Of a DNA stretch of 64,000 bases, positions 25,863 to 34,603 are shown piece by piece. The notes below the pieces were generated by a model, which did no database searches, was not told where the DNA came from, and saw nothing but the letters and a program-made list of their open reading frames with translations. The position numbers and the translations under genes are program-made. The first letter of the stretch is position 1. Every line of letters begins with the position of its first letter. This stretch comes from an uncultured Sphaerochaeta sp. (lineage in GTDB: Bacteria; Spirochaetota; Spirochaetia; Sphaerochaetales; Sphaerochaetaceae): assembly GCF_963677075.1 (NCBI RefSeq), contig NZ_OY781873.1, positions 3,001,715 to 3,065,714 of the forward strand, in the 5' to 3' direction.

Positions 25863-27497
25863 CTACTCTTCAAGTACCCTGAGAATCTCAGGAAGCAATT
25901 GTTTCTTCCTGGAGAGGACTCCAGGGAGGAAGAACTTCCCTTCTCCTGTCTTCTCATAGGCAAGTTTCCGTTCAGTGATCGGCAAACTCGTCATAAGCAG
26001 TACACTGTTTTCCCTCACAACATCAGTGATGAGGAACATTGCCCAGTCCAAGCCTTGCGCCATTTTCAGGAGTTCCAGTTCCGAGAGATACGTATCCTTG
26101 TACTCATCCACGTCGCTGAGCGTGGTGACCTCACATTGCCCGATCCCGAAGGCAACACCGAGTTCTCGATAGACCTTGAAATCGGCCTCAAGCATCTTGC
26201 GAGGATCCTCTTTTGCCAAGGAAGCACCACTACTGAACATCGTCTCCCCAAACTTTCGCATGTCCTCCACATCTCCAAGAATCAGGAGATCCTGTACTGC
26301 AGTATAATCCTCGAACGTAGTTGTGGGGCTCTTGAGCATTATTGTGTCACTGACAATTCCAGAGAGCAGAACACGAGCCATCTGCTGGGTAATCTCAATA
26401 TTATGACGGAGATACAATTTATAGATGATTGTGCAGGTGGAACCCAGAGGTTCACAGTAGATAAAAATCGGGTTTCGGGTCTTTGCAGCGCCCAGACGAT
26501 GGTGATCAATGATCTCCAACACCTCAGCCTCATCAATACCGCTTACCCCTTGCTCGGTTTCATTGTGGTCGACCATGATCACTTTTGTCTTGGGCCTGTC
26601 AAGGAAACAACGGCGGGTCACAAAACCTTTATATTTGCCACCTCCAAAGACGGGAAGCCCACGGTAATCACTATCGGCAAGGATGTCCCTTGCCACATCG
26701 AAGAGACAATCATCCTCAAGTTTGATGGGATCCTGTACCATAAGCTCCTTGACCGGAACACTGAGACGGAGAAGACGAAGTGTCTCTGCGGTATCAAGCG
26801 CGCTGAGATATACGGAACCCTGATAGGAATCCCAATCGACACTGCTGGTTACCTGATCCTCAATGCCTGTCAGGACAATGGCCGGAATCTGGAGTTCGAT
26901 GGCTTTTCTTATATGATCTTCCCTATCCCCTACCACCAGGATAGGAGGGCTTCCTTCCAAAGCTTCCATATGCTTGCAGAAGATTATGTAGCGCATTGCC
27001 CCAACCATGATCGGAGCATCGAAGGTTGCTCTCTCTCCACGCTTCAGGAAGGAACCCTTGAGCACCTTGGGGAAATTATCCACAACAAAGTGATAGATGG
27101 GGCGTTCCCCGCTGTTCTCTTTCAGGACAAAGCTGCTGACCTCATCGACACTTAACAGACCACGATATTGCTCACCATCCATAACCGGTACAACTGATGA
27201 TTTGTTGGAGGACCCGTAGATGGAAACCAGATTGTATACGGGGTCTCCCACCTGTACAACAGCGTTGGTATTTCGGGTAACACTCAGCACCTTGGTTCTC
27301 ACATCCTTTATGAAAGGAGGAGGGGTTACCCCCAATCGGTCAAACTGTGCTTTTGTTGTATCATTAAGATTCCCACATCGCACTGCGTTGTACGTGTTGT
27401 TTGGGTCGACTTTGTTCTTCAGAAATGCATAGCTATAGGCAGCACAGATGCTGTCCATATCCGGATTACGATGTCCACACACAAATATTTCGGCCAC
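25863..27497 (-). CDS. ppaC: CBS-domain manganese-dependent inorganic pyrophosphatase
   Basis: This family II pyrophosphatase hydrolyses PPi to drive biosynthesis. The 544-aa protein is the regulated long form: the first half of the DHH domain (FVCGHRNPDMDSICAAY) is followed by CBS, DRTGG-like and CBS modules, and then by the rest of the DHH domain (VDHNE, IDHHRLG) and a DHHA2 domain. CBS units in this family bind adenine nucleotides and tune activity. The start is GTG, set by GAGGAG 6 bases upstream. It converges on rel with a 3-base gap, and no terminator is seen between them. Confidence 0.92.
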   Translation of the reverse strand: MAEIFVCGHRNPDMDSICAAYSYAFLKNKVDPNNTYNAVRCGNLNDTTKAQFDRLGVTPPPFIKDVRTKVLSVTRNTNAVVQVGDPVYNLVSIYGSSNKSSVVPVMDGEQYRGLLSVDEVSSFVLKENSGERPIYHFVVDNFPKVLKGSFLKRGERATFDAPIMVGAMRYIIFCKHMEALEGSPPILVVGDREDHIRKAIELQIPAIVLTGIEDQVTSSVDWDSYQGSVYLSALDTAETLRLLRLSVPVKELMVQDPIKLEDDCLFDVARDILADSDYRGLPVFGGGKYKGFVTRRCFLDRPKTKVIMVDHNETEQGVSGIDEAEVLEIIDHHRLGAAKTRNPIFIYCEPLGSTCTIIYKLYLRHNIEITQQMARVLLSGIVSDTIMLKSPTTTFEDYTAVQDLLILGDVEDMRKFGETMFSSGASLAKEDPRKMLEADFKVYRELGVAFGIGQCEVTTLSDVDEYKDTYLSELELLKMAQGLDWAMFLITDVVRENSVLLMTSLPITERKLAYEKTGEGKFFLPGVLSRKKQLLPEILRVLEE

Positions 27498-27540
27498 GAC
27501 ATGCTCCTCTGTTGTCCGTCATTCTATCCGAGTTGTGCTC

Positions 27541-27569
27541 CTCTGACAACTGATAACAGCTAGTCAGAG
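27541..27569. promoter_or_regulatory. inverted repeat in the ppaC-rpiB intergenic region
   Basis: CTCTGAC (27541-27547) and GTCAGAG (27563-27569) are perfect 7-bp arms 15 bases apart, with partial pairing further in. It sits between two divergent genes and could bind a dimeric regulator. No strong promoter was recognised there. Confidence 0.35.
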
Positions 27570-27612
27570 TAGTACAAATAGGGTACCATCGAAGGAACCA
27601 AGGAGATGTAAT

Positions 27613-28059
27613 ATGCCTAGTGTAGTGCTTGCAAATGACCATGGTGCAGTTGAACTGTCCAAGAGATTGATTGGATATCTGGAAAAGATGGGATATACGG
27701 TAAACCATCTGGGTGTAACTTCCAACGATTCGGTAGATTACCCTGATATCGCGAAAGAAGCTTGCCTGGAGTACAAGAAAGGCGAGTATGAATTCGGGAT
27801 TGTCCTCTGTGGAACCGGTATTGGAATCTCCATCAGTGCAAATAAGGTTGAAGGTATCCGTTGTGCTCTCCCCCAGAACTGCTATGCAGCAGCAATGGCG
27901 AGACGACACAACAATGCAAACTTTATTGCATTTGGAGGAAGAATCGACTACCCGGAAGATCCCGTTGATATGCTGGATGCCTTCATGGAGGTCTCCTTTG
28001 AAGGAGAACGACACCAGAGACGAGTTGACAAGATGATGGCCCTGGAAGGGACCTGCTAG
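27613..28059 (+). CDS. rpiB: ribose 5-phosphate isomerase B
   Basis: RpiB interconverts ribose 5- and ribulose 5-phosphate in the pentose phosphate pathway. The 148-aa protein has the family opening (VLANDHGAVELSKRL), the catalytic Cys in VLCGTGIGISISANK, the RCAL strand and HNNANFIAFGGR. Length is normal for RpiB/LacAB proteins. AAGGAG lies 7 bases before the ATG. Allose-6-phosphate isomerase is an alternative, since both share this fold. Its stop shares CTAG with the convergent gene. Confidence 0.92.
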   Translation: MPSVVLANDHGAVELSKRLIGYLEKMGYTVNHLGVTSNDSVDYPDIAKEACLEYKKGEYEFGIVLCGTGIGISISANKVEGIRCALPQNCYAAAMARRHNNANFIAFGGRIDYPEDPVDMLDAFMEVSFEGERHQRRVDKMMALEGTC

Positions 28060-28604
28060 CGGTAGTCCTTATAGGTACCTACCACATAGAAATCATATTT
28101 GATCAAATCAAAAAGCAAACCAATCTGTCCATTTGATAGATTGTAGGCCAGGGTGAGAGAGAGCAGACGCTCTCTCTTCCCATTTACGGGGTTTCCTATC
28201 GTAACGGGAGTCAAGGAGAGCAGCACATGACTGATTCCCAAGGTTCCTTGCTCCTGGTAGGAACTTACCATAACCCCTGCTCCAACGAGCGTATTGATCC
28301 CTACCCCTGCCACAGCAGATGCGGTGGAACGTTGTCCCAGCAAAGTGCGTTGCATAAGCAGTGAAACCGAAGAGCTGCTGAATGGGTCGGGAATGATCCG
28401 GGTATCGACCTGAACATCAAATTCCCATACATCCGTTAAACCGGTAGAAAGACCCCACGCGAGCTTCATCCGACTTGGATCCAGGTCTTTCTCATATAAG
28501 TGTGCATTGGTTCCCAAGGTAATTCCCAGGTCAAAATACCCAGCAAAGAGAGGGGAAACAACAATCAAGATGATGATACTGGTCAATAACAATTTCTTAT
28601 GCAT
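28056..28604 (-). CDS. exported, probably outer-membrane beta-barrel protein
   Basis: The 182-aa product has a signal peptide (MHKKLLLTSIIILIVVSPLFA) and a mature part of alternating hydrophobic and polar residues (LLSLTLAYNLSNGQIGLLFDLIKYDFYV), as in small spirochaetal beta-barrels. The family is not recognised. It follows a similar protein gene by only 6 bases; both end with an aromatic-rich strand. It is last in the four-gene operon that starts at the HAD-cytidine deaminase gene. Confidence 0.7.
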   Translation of the reverse strand: MHKKLLLTSIIILIVVSPLFAGYFDLGITLGTNAHLYEKDLDPSRMKLAWGLSTGLTDVWEFDVQVDTRIIPDPFSSSSVSLLMQRTLLGQRSTASAVAGVGINTLVGAGVMVSSYQEQGTLGISHVLLSLTPVTIGNPVNGKRERLLSLTLAYNLSNGQIGLLFDLIKYDFYVVGTYKDYR

Positions 28605-28610
28605 GATACC

Positions 28611-29138
28611 CTACTTGATAAAATACGTGTAACGGACAAGGTTGATCCCCCAACTGTCCACTACGCCCTTATCCATATTGAAGGCGATAAAGGGGGAAAG
28701 CACTTCATACCAGAAGTCCTTTTGGCTCAATTTCAACAGACTTGCTTCCACGGTAAAGGTAGAGGCCTCCCTTGTAGGATCAAACTGGTAGAAAACACCA
28801 AGCGCAGGAGTATAGGCGACCACATTATGAGCAATGAAATTGAATGGGTGGTTCGTAGTTCTCAGAAGATCAACGTGCAAGCCTACCTGCAGGTATGGAA
28901 TTACCCACTCCTTATCTTGATCGGTTCCAAAGGCTACTTTTCCCACCAAGGAAGGATTCCCGTACTCCAGCAACCAAGGTCGGTAAGCCAGTGAGATTTC
29001 CATCCCACTGGACAATCGCTCTGGCCCATCTGAGATCTCTTCACCATAGTACCCGAACCCGTACCCGAATGATCGGGCCATCACAGGAGTTGATAAAAGA
29101 AGTATCAGCAGTATGAGTAGCATTGTTGGCTTCTTCAT
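28611..29138 (-). CDS. exported, probably outer-membrane beta-barrel protein
   Basis: The 175-aa product has a signal peptide (MKKPTMLLILLILLLSTPVMA), then glycine/aromatic strands (RSFGYGFGYYGEE) and alternating patterns consistent with a beta-barrel. It is similar in size and style to the next gene and may be an old duplicate, which I cannot confirm by eye. Two ATGs, 29141 and 29138, overlap the PLD stop; 29138 has the better distance from GGAGG. It is the third gene of the operon. Confidence 0.7.
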   Translation of the reverse strand: MKKPTMLLILLILLLSTPVMARSFGYGFGYYGEEISDGPERLSSGMEISLAYRPWLLEYGNPSLVGKVAFGTDQDKEWVIPYLQVGLHVDLLRTTNHPFNFIAHNVVAYTPALGVFYQFDPTREASTFTVEASLLKLSQKDFWYEVLSPFIAFNMDKGVVDSWGINLVRYTYFIK

Positions 29139-29140
29139 CA

Positions 29141-30418
29141 TCAACCTCCAAAGAATGCGGTTATGAAGCGGGGCCAGTTCCTGAGGGTATGCCACCCCTC
29201 GGCCATCTCTTCGGTAATGGGAACAGTTCCCTCATACAGTTCTTCAAAATGAAGTTTCAACTGTTGGGCCAATTCCGGGCTATCAATCACCAGGGAATTC
29301 TCATAAGCGAGATTCATCGAACGGTAATTGATATTCGTTGATCCAATCAAAACATAGCGCTCATCCACAATGAGCAACTTCTCATGCAGCAACCGTTGGG
29401 TTTCCGCACTCTCTTCCTCGATACGAAGATCAATCCCCATGTCAAGAAGATCCTTTGTCATGTACTCGATGCCCTTACGATTGGTAACCCGCCGGTCAAA
29501 GGGTATAATCATCTGTATCTTTACACCCCGCTCTTGTGCCATTCTAAATGCCGTGATCATCTCTTCATCCATGAAGGGAAGAAACGGCAGCACTTGCACT
29601 GAGTGGTCCGCCTCACTGAGCAGTGAGCCGATGAGTTTGCTGATCTGGGCGCTTTTCGGTTCCTGGTTCACATACCAACCCTGGTATGTCTCCTTTCCTT
29701 CAAGCGATGTTTCATCAACGGTAAAGTCCGCCCTATCTATCTCATCCCAGGTCTGTTCATTCCACCAGGGAACAAAATAGTCAAGAATAAGGCTGCTGAG
29801 TTCAGGAGAGGTGAATTCATACATGCTATCCCGTTGCAGTTGCTCATCTTCAGCACCGATGGAGATATAGTTGAGGTTCATCCCCCCAAGTGCAATATGC
29901 TCCCCGTCCACGATGAGAAATTTCCTATGGTCACGATAGAGGAGATTCAGGCCACTGACCAACCGTGCACCACTGATGGAATTGAACTCCAGGAGGTGTA
30001 CCCCGCTTTCACGGAGGAATTTGAGCGGTATCAAGTGAAAGCGTGTCTCTGTCATGTCAAAAGGACCGGTCCCGTCGACCACAAAGTATACGCGGACTCC
30101 ACTCTCTGCTTTCCTTGCAAGCGCACTATAGAGCGCTTCCAACTCCTCAGAACTGGAGGCAAGGAATGCGCTGGTTATGATATAATCCTCTGCACCTTCA
30201 ACCAACTCAATAAGCCGGTCTCTCCATGCCCTGCCATCATAGTACACGTCAGGATAGGAAACCTGCACGGAAGGAATCTGAAACGAAGAGAGTTTTTCCT
30301 CGAAAGGAACCGAATCAGAGAGCACCTCTTCAGATATCATATGCTGAGTGCTTGAGCAACTTGTTCCGAGAAGTATCAGACTGATGATTATACATACCAA
30401 ACGAACCTGACGCATCAT
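29141..30418 (-). CDS. phospholipase D-like lipoprotein (cardiolipin synthase-related)
   Basis: The 425-aa product has a lipoprotein signal (IISLILLGTSCSST, with lipid on the Cys) and two HKD catalytic motifs, HRKFLIVDGEHIALGG and HEKLLIVDERYVLIGS. These make one active site that transfers or hydrolyses phosphatidyl groups. Being a lipoprotein, it is exposed on the outer face of a membrane, unlike the polytopic cardiolipin synthases. It overlaps the upstream HAD-deaminase gene by ATGA and the downstream gene by one base. Membrane lipid remodelling is the likely role; a nuclease is possible. Confidence 0.87.
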   Translation of the reverse strand: MMRQVRLVCIIISLILLGTSCSSTQHMISEEVLSDSVPFEEKLSSFQIPSVQVSYPDVYYDGRAWRDRLIELVEGAEDYIITSAFLASSSEELEALYSALARKAESGVRVYFVVDGTGPFDMTETRFHLIPLKFLRESGVHLLEFNSISGARLVSGLNLLYRDHRKFLIVDGEHIALGGMNLNYISIGAEDEQLQRDSMYEFTSPELSSLILDYFVPWWNEQTWDEIDRADFTVDETSLEGKETYQGWYVNQEPKSAQISKLIGSLLSEADHSVQVLPFLPFMDEEMITAFRMAQERGVKIQMIIPFDRRVTNRKGIEYMTKDLLDMGIDLRIEEESAETQRLLHEKLLIVDERYVLIGSTNINYRSMNLAYENSLVIDSPELAQQLKLHFEELYEGTVPITEEMAEGWHTLRNWPRFITAFFGG

Positions 30419-31584
30419 GACCTCATCGTGGGAAATATGAAGGGATGTGGCAACAACTCCTCGAATCGGTATGCTACATGACTACCCTTTCTTCCTTCAG
30501 CATAGGCAACATCCACCAGGTGAACAGCAGTATCCTTTCGGCTGAACTCTGCAAGTACCTGAAGGCATTGGGCACAGGGGGGAGCAGGAGGAACATCCTC
30601 ACTTACTACCACCAGAAGGGAGATCCCGATGGTTCCCTCATTTGTTATGGCATTGAGGATCGCATTACGTTCTGCACAGATGGTAGCACCATAACTGGAA
30701 TTCTCCACGTTGCATCCACTATATACCCGGTTCGTGGCACTACTGACCACTGCCGCTCCAACCTTGTACTTTGAATAGGGGGTATAAGCATTTTTTCTGG
30801 CTTCATATGCTTGTTCAATCGCCAAATCCAAGAGCGCTTGCTCTCCCCTCAAGGGAGAGGATGCTTCCAGAATCTTGTTTGCCCCATACACCACACGGTC
30901 GTCAGTTCCCTTACTTGCAGAGAGAATCATCTCCAGTTCTTCAATACTGTTGAAATCCTCAAATGCATCCAGGCTTGAAAGCACATAATCTGATCCTGCA
31001 TCAACAAGTTCAGATACTGAGAACGTGGTAGCTACTGCACAGACAGAACACCCGGCTTGCTTACCCGCACGTATACCGTTTATGGCATCCTCAATGACCA
31101 AACATTCTTGAGGAGGCAGCCCCATGGAAAGAGACGCCAACTGATAGATATCTGGATTCGGTTTGTTTCGCTTAATGCTTTCCCCGGTTACCATGCAATC
31201 AAAATCTGATTCTGTCAGCCCGATCGCACGAAGATTGATCTCTGCCTTTGTACGTGCAGCACTCGTGGCAAGGGCCAACTTCAGCCCTGCCTTACGGGCA
31301 TTGGAAATGAAACGATGAACCCCCTCAAGCGGTCCACGATCCATAGCATATGTTGCATAGAGAGAAAACAAGGTCTCTCTGGCTTCCTCAAAGTCTATCG
31401 AAACACCATATTTCTCCGCTACACCACAGAGAAAACGCTTATCTCCTGCGCCAATGAATGGAGTGAAGTCCTCGCTTTGGACTGTTACCCCTATGCGTTC
31501 AAAATAGGTCATTGCAGCGTGGAGGATGACAGGTTCGGAATCGATGAGAACCCCATCCATGTCAAACAGTATTCCTTCAATCAT
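30415..31584 (-). CDS. HAD phosphatase - cytidine deaminase fusion
   Basis: This 389-aa protein has two enzymes. Residues 1-220 are a HAD hydrolase of the beta-phosphoglucomutase/phosphatase type (FDMDGVLIDSE with D8 and D10, K141, E165-D166). Residues 245-375 are a zinc cytidine deaminase (SGCNVENSSYGATICAERNA with C303 and E305, then PPCAQC with C337 and C340). Both active sites look complete. Joined, they might dephosphorylate CMP or dCMP and deaminate the nucleoside, or only keep two salvage steps together; this is inference. AAGGAG precedes the ATG, with a good promoter at 31602-31630. It heads a four-gene operon. Confidence 0.88.
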   Translation of the reverse strand: MIEGILFDMDGVLIDSEPVILHAAMTYFERIGVTVQSEDFTPFIGAGDKRFLCGVAEKYGVSIDFEEARETLFSLYATYAMDRGPLEGVHRFISNARKAGLKLALATSAARTKAEINLRAIGLTESDFDCMVTGESIKRNKPNPDIYQLASLSMGLPPQECLVIEDAINGIRAGKQAGCSVCAVATTFSVSELVDAGSDYVLSSLDAFEDFNSIEELEMILSASKGTDDRVVYGANKILEASSPLRGEQALLDLAIEQAYEARKNAYTPYSKYKVGAAVVSSATNRVYSGCNVENSSYGATICAERNAILNAITNEGTIGISLLVVVSEDVPPAPPCAQCLQVLAEFSRKDTAVHLVDVAYAEGRKGSHVAYRFEELLPHPFIFPTMRS

Positions 31585-31601
31585 GGAAACTCCTTGCTGA
31601 T

Positions 31602-31630
31602 AGTCTAGTGAAAATAGCCATTTGTGACAA
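31602..31630 (-). promoter_or_regulatory. promoter of the HAD-deaminase operon
   Basis: On the minus strand TTGTCA (31630-31625), 17 bases, TAGACT (31607-31602), then 17 bases to the ATG, including AAGGAG. It lies directly after the hairpin at 31648-31673. Confidence 0.75.
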
Positions 31631-31647
31631 TAAGTGTACTAGCGAAA

Positions 31648-31673
31648 GACGGCATCCCTTGCAGGATGCCGTC
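31648..31673 (-). terminator. terminator hairpin after the hydantoinase gene
   Basis: A perfect 10-bp stem GACGGCATCC/GGATGCCGTC encloses 6 nt, 21 bases after the stop. On the minus strand it is followed by only TTT, so it may work as a weak terminator or as an insulator before the next promoter. Confidence 0.65.
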
Positions 31674-31694
31674 ACTAAAACCAACCTCTCAAAC

Positions 31695-33095
31695 TCAGTG
31701 CATGATCGTCTTACCCCGACCAACATCGTCCTGGAAAACAAACTCGCCATGACCTACACGTCCAAGATAGATATCGTCTCCCATGATCAGACGCCCACGA
31801 AGATACGTCATGATCGGCTTTCCAATTACCTGTACTCCCTCATACGGGGTATAGCCACTGGCAGAATGGGTATTCTCCTTGCTGATAGTCCACGCCATAT
31901 CAGGGTCGAAGATGACAAGATCTGCATCACTTCCTACGCGGATGGAACCTTTCTGGGGATAGATCCCAAATGCCTTCGCAGGGGCAGTACTGAGCAGGTT
32001 CACCACCTGTTGAAGGCCAATCCTCCCACTATTTGCTGCAAAGGAGTACACGAGGCTCAGAAGCTCCTCAGTACCGGGGATCCCTGGAAGAATGGTTCTC
32101 ACATCATCGCTGGAGAGTTTCTGTTCGCGGGTAAAGGAACAGTGATCAGTTGCAATGATCTGCACTTCCCCATTAAGCACTGCTTCCTGCAAAGCCTCGT
32201 TATCTTCCTTGCTCCTCAAGGGAGGTGTCATCACATACAGTGGGCCATCCTCCCCTTCAAGCTTTTGCTTATCCAGGAACAGGTAGTGGGGTGTTGTCTC
32301 AATAATTACCCTGAGGCCCTTTGCCCGTAGCTCCCTCACCTTTTGCAGTCCAGCCTTGCTCGAAAGATGGACTACGTACAGTGGCATATCAAGCTCCAAA
32401 GCTATCTTTCCTACCGTCTCAATACCTCTTGCCTCTGCTTCACTTGGACGGAGCACTGCGTGCGAAGGAGGTGTATAAGGACCGGTATAGCTACTATTGA
32501 CCTTCTGGATGGTCGCATCATCCTCACAGTGGACACTGACCAGGAGGTCGTGCTTCTTGCATAATGCAAAGATCTTGCGTAACTCTTCCTTATTGTCGAC
32601 CAGATAGCCTACATCCTTGTAGGTGGTGAACATCTTGATAACCTTCACCCCGGCCTTCTTCAACTCCACCAGCTCATCTTCCAGGCTCTCTCGGTACGCG
32701 TACAGTCCTTGATGCAAAGAGAAATCGACTGCCATCTCCTTACCCATGGCTGTACTTCTCGCTTTGGTGCAGGCAGCAAGATTTCCCTTCTTGTCATCAT
32801 CGGCGAAATCTATCACCGTGGTGACCCCGCCAAAGGCTGCACATCGGCTGCCTTCCTCAAAGGAGTCAGCAGTCACTGTTCCCCTGCTCACCAAGTGATA
32901 GTGTGTATGGGCATCAATGATACCTGGCAATATACACATATCCTCAGCCTGCACAATCTCTGTTCCCTCAGGCAAGGTATCTGGATCGATTTTTGCTGCG
33001 ATATGCACAATCTTTGAATCCTCGATCAAGATGTCAGCATGCCTGGTCCATTCCGTATCAACGAGCAATCCGTCTTGTATTAATATTCTATTCAT
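31695..33095 (-). CDS. dihydropyrimidinase/hydantoinase-family cyclic amidohydrolase
   Basis: This 466-aa amidohydrolase opens cyclic amides. The metal site is read as DAHTHYHL near residue 60, the carboxylated lysine in GVKVIKMFTTYKD, VHCEDD and YVVHLSSKAG for the next His residues, and ATDHCSF for the catalytic Asp. The pattern is of D-hydantoinase or dihydropyrimidinase; allantoinase is possible. It could act in pyrimidine breakdown, but no partner enzyme is adjacent. A TATCCT hexamer lies 6 bases before the ATG and AAGG is too close to serve as a ribosome site, so a leaderless mRNA is possible. It follows gcvPB by 56 bases. Confidence 0.87.
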   Translation of the reverse strand: MNRILIQDGLLVDTEWTRHADILIEDSKIVHIAAKIDPDTLPEGTEIVQAEDMCILPGIIDAHTHYHLVSRGTVTADSFEEGSRCAAFGGVTTVIDFADDDKKGNLAACTKARSTAMGKEMAVDFSLHQGLYAYRESLEDELVELKKAGVKVIKMFTTYKDVGYLVDNKEELRKIFALCKKHDLLVSVHCEDDATIQKVNSSYTGPYTPPSHAVLRPSEAEARGIETVGKIALELDMPLYVVHLSSKAGLQKVRELRAKGLRVIIETTPHYLFLDKQKLEGEDGPLYVMTPPLRSKEDNEALQEAVLNGEVQIIATDHCSFTREQKLSSDDVRTILPGIPGTEELLSLVYSFAANSGRIGLQQVVNLLSTAPAKAFGIYPQKGSIRVGSDADLVIFDPDMAWTISKENTHSASGYTPYEGVQVIGKPIMTYLRGRLIMGDDIYLGRVGHGEFVFQDDVGRGKTIMH

Positions 33096-33101
33096 ACCTT
33101 A

Positions 33102-33130
33102 AGGATACCTCAGGATTGGAAAGACTGCAA
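33102..33130 (-). promoter_or_regulatory. putative leaderless promoter of the hydantoinase gene
   Basis: On the minus strand TTGCAG (33130-33125), 17 bases, TATCCT (33107-33102), 6 bases, ATG. The hexamers are moderate fits. Confidence 0.45.
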
Positions 33131-33151
33131 AGCAAAAAACGTGCCTCCTGC

Positions 33152-34603
33152 TTAGTAACGGAGATTTGGTTCCTTGATCGCCTTTACCTCATCCAAGCGG
33201 CCTACCACAGTAGAATAGGGTGCACCCTTCACATACTCGGGATCTTCCTTTGCCTGTGCAAGGATGGAACGGAATGCAAGAATGAAAGCTTCCAGCGTCT
33301 CGAGGCTTTCGCTCTCGGTCGGTTCGATCATGAGCGCTTCACTTACCAAGGAAGGAAAGTACATGGTCGGCGGATGGTATCCCTTGTCTATGAGCGCCTT
33401 GGCAACATCCTGGGCCTTGACTTCGTACTTCTGCCTGTACTCCTCCAAACTGATGACAAACTCATGCATGCATTGGGTTCCATAGGGAATCTCACACACA
33501 TCACCCAACCGCTTTGCCACATAGTTTGCATTCAGCACGGCATGGGCACTTGCTGAGCGTAAGCCCTCACTTCCCATTCTCAGGATATAGACATATGCCC
33601 TGAGCAGTACCAGGAAGTTCCCCCAGAACATACTGACTTTCCCAATGGAGTCTTCACTCTCCCAATCAAGGACATACCCACTGTCGGTAAGCTGGATATC
33701 TGGCTTTGGAAGGAATGGCCTGAGTTTATCATTCACCATCACCGGACCACTACCTGGACCTCCTCCACCGTGTGGGGTGGCGAAGGTCTTATGCAGATTA
33801 AGATGCACTACATCAAATCCCATCTCACCCGGAGTAGCCATACCCAGTATGGCATTCATATTGGCCCCGTCGTAGTACATCATTACCCCATGAGCATGAA
33901 CCATCTTGCTGATGATGAGAATATCCTGCTCAAAAATGCCCAGGGTATTGGGGTTGGTCATCATCACGGCAGCAACAGAATCATCAAGCTTTGCCTCAAG
34001 ATCATCCAGATCCACTTGGCCTTTATCATTGGCTCCAATGGATAGCACCTCAAATCCATTCACCATTGCACTGGCGGGATTGGTACCATGGGCGCTGGAA
34101 GGGATGAGTATCTTGGTACGGCCGGTCTCACCGCGCTTTTCATAGTAGGCTTTGACCATTTTCAAGCCAGTATATTCACCATGAGCCCCAGCCAAAGGTT
34201 GCAGCGTCCCCCATTTCATCCCGGTAATGGAGGAAAGATCCTCCAAAAGGTTGAACATGATGGAGAGGCTTCCCTGTGTTGTCGAGACATCCTGCAGAGG
34301 ATGTATTTTGGTAAATGATTCCATCTTTGCAATATGCTCGCTGAGCTTGGGATTATATTTCATCGTACAGGAACCAAGTGGATACATCCCGTTGTCCACC
34401 CCGTGTGCCATCGTGGATAGCCGGGTAAAATGCCTTACCACATCCAGTTCAGATACTTCAGGCAGACGGGCAGGTTGTTCTCGCTGGATTGATTCAGGAA
34501 GAGGGGGAAGCGCCTGGGAAAACCCCTTGGGCAGATCCAGTGGAGGATAACAGTATGCTTTTCTTCCTTGTTTTGATTGATCAATCAATAGCGGCTCTCT
34601 CAT
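33152..34603 (-). CDS. gcvPB: glycine dehydrogenase (decarboxylating) subunit 2
   Basis: This is the PLP-carrying half of P-protein, which decarboxylates glycine in the glycine cleavage system. The 483-aa subunit has the PLP-lysine segment NLHKTFATPHGGGGPGSGP and family motifs YPLGSCTMKYNPK and MTNPNTLGIF. The two-subunit form is common outside proteobacteria. It overlaps gcvPA by 4 bases and the pair must form one complex. It is the last gene of glyA-gcvH-gcvPA-gcvPB. Confidence 0.95.
   Translation of the reverse strand: MREPLLIDQSKQGRKAYCYPPLDLPKGFSQALPPLPESIQREQPARLPEVSELDVVRHFTRLSTMAHGVDNGMYPLGSCTMKYNPKLSEHIAKMESFTKIHPLQDVSTTQGSLSIMFNLLEDLSSITGMKWGTLQPLAGAHGEYTGLKMVKAYYEKRGETGRTKILIPSSAHGTNPASAMVNGFEVLSIGANDKGQVDLDDLEAKLDDSVAAVMMTNPNTLGIFEQDILIISKMVHAHGVMMYYDGANMNAILGMATPGEMGFDVVHLNLHKTFATPHGGGGPGSGPVMVNDKLRPFLPKPDIQLTDSGYVLDWESEDSIGKVSMFWGNFLVLLRAYVYILRMGSEGLRSASAHAVLNANYVAKRLGDVCEIPYGTQCMHEFVISLEEYRQKYEVKAQDVAKALIDKGYHPPTMYFPSLVSEALMIEPTESESLETLEAFILAFRSILAQAKEDPEYVKGAPYSTVVGRLDEVKAIKEPNLRY

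Noticed and set aside
25899..27155. A 418-codon plus-strand frame opposite ppaC.
   Set aside because: It is the complement of a well-recognised pyrophosphatase gene, with no family resemblance of its own; such long shadow frames arise from the codon bias of the real gene.
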